Below, one piece after another: positions 58,451-64,000 of a DNA stretch of 64,000 nt. Source of the DNA: Tragulus kanchil (lineage: Eukaryota > Chordata > Mammalia > Artiodactyla > Tragulidae); the NCBI GenBank assembly GCA_022376925.1, contig JAIOJX010000031.1:140820854-140884853 (forward strand), written 5' to 3'. Position 1 is the stretch's first letter. Every line of letters begins with the position of its first letter. Below the pieces are notes generated by a model. That model saw nothing but the letters and a program-made list of their open reading frames with translations. It was not told where the DNA came from and ran no database searches. Made by a program: the position numbers and the translations under genes.

Positions 58451-59454
58451 GTGAGCGCCCCCGCCCGGCCCCTCTCCGGCCCTTCATGGTGCTGCCCACC
58501 ACTGCTGCCTCTTCCCCTTCTCCTCAGGGCAGGCGGGGAGGGCAGGAGCCGGGCTGCTGGGAGCTTCTTGGAAACCTGTGAGTAGGAAGAGGCGACAGAG
58601 AGGAAGGGCCGCCAGAGAGGAAGGGCCGCCAGGCTGCTCTTGGGCGGGAGGGGCAAGAGGCAGGCGCAGAGCCCCAGACCTCCCTAGAGGACCTGCTCCC
58701 CAGCAGAGGCCCGTCCTGCCTCCTTCTCTCTCTGGTCCTGAGCTCAGATGTGTTCCCGCTTGACCCGTCCTTATTCAGGTTCCCCTAGATCTACAGTCCC
58801 TGACTCACTGGGGCTGCCCTCAGACAGGGAAGCCAGGTGCTTGAGGTGGGACGTGGGCAGCTGTCCACCACGGCTACAGGGGAGCGCCGAGGGGGCCGGG
58901 GAGACATGGGTTGGGGTGGCTCATGCTCCCAACCACCTTCTGAGGTCAATACCATCACTGTCCATAGTTTGTACAAGGGGGACCTGAGGTAGAGAGAAGA
59001 GCCAGGCCGTGTCCAAGGTCGCACAGCTGCAGAGGGCCAAGCCCAGGCTGGCACTCATCAGCTCCTAATGCTCCTCCCGTCCTGCCTTCCAGGGCAGGTG
59101 GTTCCACTGGGAGTCCCGCCATGGCTCTCCAGGTATCCCTGTGTCTTCCAGTAGCTTCTGCCCCCAGGTCCAAGCGCCTTCTTCCGGAGAAGAAGAAGTT
59201 CCTCCTCTCAGAACCCTCCCTTGTGTTTCCTTCGCCTTTGAAGACCCGAGAGTGTCTGGCCCCTCTCCCCAGGCCCAAGCTGCCCTGCCCGGCTTGGCCT
59301 CTCTCCTGGGCCTGTCGTGTCTTGGTCATCACGCGCTTCCTCACACAGGGCCCGGGGAGGGCAGCGGGGAGAGGCTGGCGGCCCCGTGACCAGCCTCCGG
59401 TATTCCAGCCGCCGGGGAACTGGCTGCACTCGCCTGTTGTCTGTTTGCGTCCAG

Positions 59455-59550
59455 GAGCTGCAGTGTGACGTGTCTGTGGAGGAAGACAGCCGGCAGGAGT
59501 GGACCTTCACGCTGTATGACTTTGACAACAACGGCAAGGTCACCCGAGAG
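59455..59550 (+). CDS. NKD1: NKD1 EF-hand exon, second copy
   Basis: This is a second, base-for-base identical copy of the EF-hand exon, with the same acceptor (GCGTCCAG to 59454) and donor (GTGAGC from 59551). If both copies were real and spliced in, the protein would gain an in-frame repeat of 32 residues with two incomplete EF-hand loops, because the twelfth loop residue of the first copy would become the Glu that starts the second. I know of no NKD family member with such a repeat. The surrounding 1.1 kb of intron is duplicated with it, so I infer a false duplication in the assembly; only one of the two exons is likely to exist in the animal. Which copy carries the true flanks cannot be told from the sequence. 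Confidence 0.8.
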
Positions 59551-59999
59551 GTGAGCGCCCCCGCCCGGCCCCTCTCCGGCCCTTCATGGTGCTGCCCACC
59601 ACTGCTGCCTCTTCCCCTTCTCCTAAGAGCAGGCGGGGAGGGCAGTAGCCGGGCTGCTGGGAGCTTCTTGGAAACCTGTGAGTAGGAAGAGGCGACAGAG
59701 AGGAAGGGCCGCCAGGCTGCTCTTGGGCGGGAGGGGCAAGAGGCAGGCGCAGAGCCCCAGACCTCCCTAGAGGACCTGCTCCCCAGCAGAGGCCCGTCCT
59801 GCCTCCTTCTCTCTCTGGTCCTGGAGCTCTGAGCTCACCCCCGGCCACTTCCCACCTCGGCCAGTCTGCCCAGGAGCTGGGGTGGGCTGGGCACGCAGAG
59901 GCCCCCATGCCTCTCCCCACCGATGCGGGAGTGAGCAGCCCAGCCCCAGGGCCCTGCTTGTGGCTCTGGGAAGCAGAGCCCGAACGTCACAGGATTGTT

Positions 60000-60583
60000 G
60001 TAAGCTGTGATCTGTTCAGTGACGGTGAAAGTGTTCTGCCTCAGATTGGGACTTAAACCCAAAACCCAGTTTGGAACTCGAACCCACGTGGCTGGGGCTT
60101 GAACCCAGCCAAAACCCACCATACCTGGTTTTAGAACCTAATGGAGCTCTGGTTCTTCATGCAGAGAAGAATTCAGTGAGAGACAAAGTGATAGGTAAGA
60201 AATGGATTTATTCACGTTCAGAGAAAAGCACACTCCACAGATAGAGTGTGGGCCATCGCAGAGTGAATCCAGTCGTAGCCCTGGAACCATGGTATTCTTA
60301 GCTTTTATGGGCTGGGTAATTCCACATGCTAATGAGTGGCAGGATTATTCCAGCTCTTTTAGGGAAGGGGCAGAACTGTCATGGCGCCTCTGGGTGTGTC
60401 ATTTAGCTTGCTGACTGAGGATCAAGGTCTAGTCTGCCATCTTGGACCCAATTGATTCTAATGGGTTTATGTTGTGTCCTTGGGCTATGTTTGTTCTTTC
60501 AAAAATTGTGCCCTGCCCCTTTCCCTAACCCTTACCATGGTGTGACTGATGTGATGTGTAAGCTGTGACTTGTTCAGTGATGG
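60000..60583 (-). mobile_element. Endogenous retrovirus LTR-like element (tentative)
   Basis: AGAGAAGAATTCAGTGAGAGACAAAGTGATAGGTAAGAAATGGATTTATTCACG near 60164-60217 resembles the antisense of a bovid ERV LTR; the reverse strand has an AATAAA signal there. No gag, pol or env frames are nearby, so at most a solo LTR fragment. A 26-bp sequence (GTAAGCTGTG...) occurs at 60000-60025 and, with three mismatches, at 60558-60583; this is too long for a retroviral target-site duplication. Confidence 0.4.
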
Positions 60584-60850
60584 AAATAACCAGACTGTTG
60601 TGACCCAGATGGGCGGGTGAATCCAGGGAGGCCTCCTGGAGGAGGTGCCGTGGGTGCTGAGCCATGCAGGTGCCAAGCTAGTGGGGAGCCCTGGGGAGAG
60701 CGCAAGTGCCAGGGTGTTTAAGGAACCAGAGGAGGTTGGTGCCGTGGCTGCTTATCTGGAGAGACAGGGCTGCGGCCAGGACAGGCCGTGCAGGGTCTTG
60801 GAGGCTGCAGCTGGCAACCTGACTTTGATTCAGGTGTTAAGGGAAGTCAG

Positions 60851-61060
60851 GAGAGGCCAAGGGCTTCCCTGGTGGCTCAGACAGTAAAGAATCCGCCTGC
60901 AATGCGGGAGACCTGGGTTTGATCCCTGGGTGGGGAAGATCTCCTGGAGGCAGGCACAGCAACCCCCTCCAGTATTCTTGCCTGGAGAATCCCATGGACA
61001 GAGGAGCCTGGCGGGCTACAGTCCATAGGGTCAGACACGACTGAATGACTAAGCACACAG
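60851..61060 (+). mobile_element. Bov-tA SINE
   Basis: GGGCTTCCCTGGTGGCTCAG to GGGTCAGACACGACTGAATG, close to consensus and so relatively young. Confidence 0.93.
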
Positions 61061-61477
61061 CACAGGGACGGCTAGTTCAGGCTGGCAAGTGATCTCATCG
61101 GAATTACTGCTGATGACCGCAGCCTCTCTTATGCCTGGGCCTTGGTATCATCCCTTCCTTCTGCCTCCGTATTCCCTTTTCTGTCCTGTTTTTCTCTGAC
61201 ATCCGCTCCCTCCCCAGGCGGCCCTGGTCCTCGAGGATGTGACTTGTAAGAGATCCTCAGATGAGATCTGAGATGAGCATTGCTGGCTCCATGCCCAGCA
61301 CAGGAGGGCCTCAGGGTGCTCCCAGGGTGAACTGAAATTCTTGCTATCTTATCTTCCTGTCCCAGTTCAGGGCTTAGTGTTTTCTTCTCTGAAGACAGTG
61401 CAGGAGACACTGCCAGAGGGGAGGCCTGGGTGAAAAAAGGTCCTGTCACTCAGTCAAAGCGAAAAAGGTCCCCTCTT
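61061..61477. other. Unique intron DNA
   Basis: No exon or repeat was recognised. Confidence 0.4.
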
Positions 61478-61690
61478 CCTCAGGCTACCCACGTGGCACT
61501 AGTGATAAAGAACTCATCTGTCAGTGCGGAAGACGTAAGAGACACAGGCTTGATCGCTGGGTTGGGAAGATCCTCTGGAGAAGGAAATGCAACCCACTCC
61601 AGTAGTCATGCGTAGAGAATCCCATGGACAGAGGAGCCCGGAGAGCTACAGTCCATGGGGTCACAAAGAGTCGGACACGACTGAAGCTAT
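61478..61690 (+). mobile_element. Bov-tA SINE, diverged head
   Basis: CAGGCTACCCACGTGGCACT head variant, then GGCTTGATCGCTGGGTTGGG and GGGGTCACAAAGAGTCGGAC. Confidence 0.88.
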
Positions 61691-61744
61691 TTAGCAGGTG
61701 TCCTCAGGCTGTGGTTTAGGGACTGTCAGATTGGAGGAAGAAGC

Positions 61745-62160
61745 TGTGAGTGAATTTTAACCATTCAGGACTGTTTGGGTGTCGGTGAAAGAATCCCAGC
61801 TTACTCCAAGTTTGAAAAGAGAGAGAGAACGATATTGGCTCATGTAAGTGAAAATTCAGCCCATGCGCACTGACTTCAGGCATGACTGGATCCAGAGGCT
61901 CCGCGTCTTCAGGACGACTGGTCTTCATGGTTCTTTCCTCTGTGTTCCTTCATTGCTTTCCTCCGTGTTCCTTTGTTATCAGGCAGGCCCTCTCGTTGGC
62001 AGTAGCGAGATAACAGCTGATTGTTTCCATCGATAGCCCATCCTCTTTGCAAGCCTCCCAAATTTAGAAGCTTACCTGGAGTTCCAGAACTGAACTGGCT
62101 TCGACTGAGTGGCATGTCTAATCCAGAACTGGCCATTTGGGCCATAAGTCTGTGATGCTT
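61745..62160. repeat. Ancient interspersed repeat, same family as 17765-18085
   Basis: TTGGCTCATGTAAGTGAAAAT, CTTCAGGCATGACTGGATCCAG and CAGAACTGAACTGGCTTCGAC. Longer than the copy at 17765. Confidence 0.55.
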
Positions 62161-62552
62161 TTAATGGCTGATGCTGAGTCCATGTGCTCCTTTGGGAGTC
62201 AGGGGAAAGTTATTTTGACATGAGTCACATAGACTGAAAATGAGATGGATTTGGCTCACAAAATAACATCAAAATTAGGGGAAGGAAATGGATTCTGGGC
62301 AGGCAAAGCCCCCAGAGAGACCTGGGTCTTTGAGAAGCAGCAGAGACCCTTTGTGGTTTGGGACCTTGGGAAGGTAGAGGATGGTTTAGGTGAGAACCCC
62401 TCCCCAAGTGCCCTCCCCCAGGGGGTGTTGCTTTCTGTGTGGGGTTATTGTTTTTCCAGAGTGAGAAGCCCCTGTTTCCCAACCCTTTTTAGGAATAGAG
62501 TCATTATCTTCGCAGAGGAATACATCACAGGCTTAAAGCCTGGGTAACAGAA

Positions 62553-62731
62553 TTGAGAAGTGAAAAACTCACACAGTCGTGTGTGACTCTTTGCGACCCA
62601 TGGAATTCTTCAGACAAGAATACTGGAGTGGCTAGCCTTCCCTTCTCCAGGGGATCTTCCCAACCCAGGAGTCGAACCAGGGTCTCCTGCATTGCAGGCA
62701 GAGTCTTTACCAGCTGAGCTACCAGGGAAGA
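62553..62731 (-). mobile_element. Bov-tA SINE
   Basis: AGTGAAAAACTCACACAGTCG, then GACAAGAATACTGGAGTGGC and GGAGTCGAACCAGGGTCTCC to AGCTACCAGGGAAG. Confidence 0.9.
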
Positions 62732-63759
62732 ACTGAATGGAGGTGGCAGTTTGCAAGGCTCCTCAGGGGCGTGGTGGCGTGTGCCCTCTCCTAACACGCG
62801 TGGTGGGCAGGACGACACAGCCTCGGCAGACACCCTCTTCCTTTCTGGTTCTGAAGAGCCTCAGTCTCAGGAGCTGACCATAAAAGGGCTTGCCCCCTCC
62901 TCGGAGGCCTTAGGAAATCTTGCAAGCAGACAGTGCTTGCTGAATCTTCATTCCAGCTCTCCTTCACCTCCTGCTAACATGAGGAATAGTAAGGGCGTGA
63001 GGATTTCCAAGGACGGTGACCCAGCAAGGCCCCGGGGAGAGCCTTCCTTGGTGTCTTTCTCCTGCCAAGCAGCAAGGAGGTTGGCTCCCAGTCCAGGGAA
63101 GACCCAGCCTGGTGTTTCCCCCGGTCTATTTTTAGCCCCAAAGCCACTCCGCACGTCTGGCTATAAATACCGTGTCCCTCCATGCGCTCGGCCAGCAGCA
63201 GGCGTGTTTCTGTGCACTGGGGCATTCAGACGCCCGCCTCACTGCACCCTCAGTCTACTGCTGGCATCTGGGCCAGCTTCCCACCTCAGAAGGAAGTCCC
63301 TGCTCATCCTTCAGGTGTCCATTTGTACGAGAGTCCCGGGCACCCACTCCTCTGTGCCAGACTGCGTCCAGTCAACGGGGCTGATTTCCCAGCTGGGACT
63401 GCCAAAGCGTTCGTTCTTAGACCTCGAGTCAGCTGGGACCCTTGGAGATCACATCCCAGGGCCCCAGGCCTGTTGTGATGTGTAGGCGATGGTGTTGGTG
63501 GACCTCGCTTTCCTCATCTGTAGAACAGAGATAAAGGATGCCGCCTTCTTGGGCTTTCTAAGATGATGAGAGAGAGTGGGCCGTCGTGGAGGGGCAGAGC
63601 AGCTCAAGGGAAAGGAAGAAAGAGGGGTCTTCTGTGGGCCTCGCCAGAATGGCTGAGATCCCCAGTGAGCCAGCAAGTGCGAGGCTGGAGCCCAGGCCTC
63701 AGATGGGCAGTCCCCAGCAGCCCCAGTCTAGCCTTCAGGTATCCCAGCCCAGCACAGGC
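62732..63759. other. Unique intron DNA
   Basis: The open frame at 62751-63485 has no recognised family and overlaps other frames, so it is treated as chance. Its middle contains CTATTTTTAGCCCCAAAGCC and GGCTATAAATACCGTG (63125-63175), a TATA-like and MEF2-like cluster noted without a gene to attach it to. Confidence 0.4.
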
Positions 63760-63955
63760 ACAAAAGCAAAAATAGATGACCTGGATGGCATCAAAATTAA
63801 ATGCTTTTATGCATCACAGGACACAATCAGCAAAGGGAAAGGCAATCTACAGAACAGGGTACAAATCAAGTGTCTGAGAAGAGATTATTATCCAGAAAAT
63901 ATAAAGAACTCCTACAATTCAACAATAAACAACTCCACTAGAAAACGGGGGCAGA
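63760..63955 (+). mobile_element. L1 LINE ORF2 fragment
   Basis: GACCTGGATGGCATCAAAATT, CATCACAGGACACAATCAGCAAAG, CAATCTACAGAACAGGG and ATAAAGAACTCCTACAATTCAACAATAAA follow L1 ORF2 order. Interrupted at its 3' end by the next SINE. Confidence 0.8.
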
Positions 63956-64000
63956 GGGGCTTCCCTGGTGGTCCATTGGGTAAGGACACCACCTTGTAGC
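63956..64000 (+). mobile_element. CHR/SINE2-type SINE, cut by window end
   Basis: GGGGCTTCCCTGGTGGTCCA then ACCACCTTGTAGC; only the head is in view. Confidence 0.85.

Larger units (their letters stand above)
57641..59835 (+). repeat. Tandem duplication M, carrying the NKD1 EF-hand exon
   Basis: Copy 1 is 57641-58740 and copy 2 is 58743-59835, offset 1102 then 1100, then 1083 after a 17-bp unit (AGAGAGGAAGGGCCGCC) that is doubled only in copy 1. Two homopolymer contractions lie at the start of copy 2. A few substitutions are present (for example CTGCGGCTG against CTGGGGCTG, and CAGGGCAGG against AAGAGCAGG). The exon itself is identical. Confidence 0.94.
59551..64000 (+). other. NKD1: NKD1 intron after EF-hand exon (cut by window end)
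   Basis: The intron begins with GTGAGC. I found no match to the following NKD1 exon (expected to begin DITSLL-like, completing the EF-hand), so the gene continues beyond the window. Confidence 0.75.

Noticed and set aside
1..59835. Regular direct repeats considered as a CRISPR array or satellite
   Set aside because: Each repeat pair has a different sequence, is about 1.1 kb long, and occurs only twice; neither architecture fits, and the organism is a mammal.
63150..63175. TATA-like box (GGCTATAAATACCG) as a promoter
   Set aside because: No recognisable transcribed product or initiator follows; kept only as a note in the intron description.
62751..63485. 244-codon open frame, the longest in the window
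   Set aside because: Ser/Pro-rich, overlaps frames on both strands, no recognised domain, lies inside the NKD1 intron; GC-rich mammalian intron readily gives such frames.

Overview
This window is nuclear DNA from a ruminant mammal, a bovid and probably a cow-like or sheep/goat-like species. The evidence is the many tRNA-derived ruminant SINEs (Bov-tA and CHR/SINE2 types, with the recurring GGCTTCCCTGGTGG head), BovB LINE 3' ends, L1 fragments and ancient MIR/L2 remnants. There are no bacterial operons, ribosome binding sites or CRISPR arrays. Nearly all open reading frames are chance frames in intron or repeat DNA.

The only gene I can support is NKD1 (naked cuticle homolog 1), a Dishevelled-binding antagonist of Wnt signalling, on the + strand. 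Three of its internal coding exons are here: a short acidic exon (67 nt, intact at 38195-38261), the ALPPEKTDGLASGDEKK exon (54515-54621), and the EF-hand exon (58355-58450). Splice sites and phases fit: the acidic exon ends one base into a codon, the next exon supplies the other two bases and ends on a codon boundary, and the EF-hand exon is exactly 32 codons. The exons before and after these (N-terminal myristoylation region, rest of the EF-hand region, His-rich C-terminus) were not found, so the window is an internal slice of the gene: about 37 kb of upstream intron, a 16 kb intron, a 3.7 kb intron, and the start of the next intron.

The most striking property is structural. At 13 places a stretch of about 1.03-1.19 kb is followed immediately, in the same orientation, by a nearly identical second copy. 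The duplicated sequences are otherwise unrelated to each other. Several duplications chain, so some segments occur three times. Two carry NKD1 exons: the acidic exon occurs twice (the first copy has a one-base deletion that creates a stop) and the EF-hand exon occurs twice (both intact). The uniform unit length, very high identity, indels clustering near copy edges, and short filler or poly-G tracts at joints point to unmerged overlapping contig ends or unmerged alleles in the assembly rather than biology, although sequence alone cannot prove it.

Layout: 1-1950, L1 fragment, TA/TG-rich DNA and SINEs inside the first duplication; 2.6-17.7 kb, six duplications with SINE, BovB, L1 and MIR insertions; 17.8-23.9 kb, mostly unique intron; 23.9-34.5 kb, four duplications; 34.5-36.7 kb, a conserved-looking AT-rich element and nested SINEs; 36.7-38.9 kb, duplicated acidic exon; 39-54.5 kb, long intron with one duplication, old repeats and a candidate TCF/LEF-bearing element near 49.85-50.05 kb; 54.5-59.8 kb, two exons, the second duplicated; 59.8-64 kb, intron with an LTR-like element, SINEs and an L1 fragment cut by the window end.
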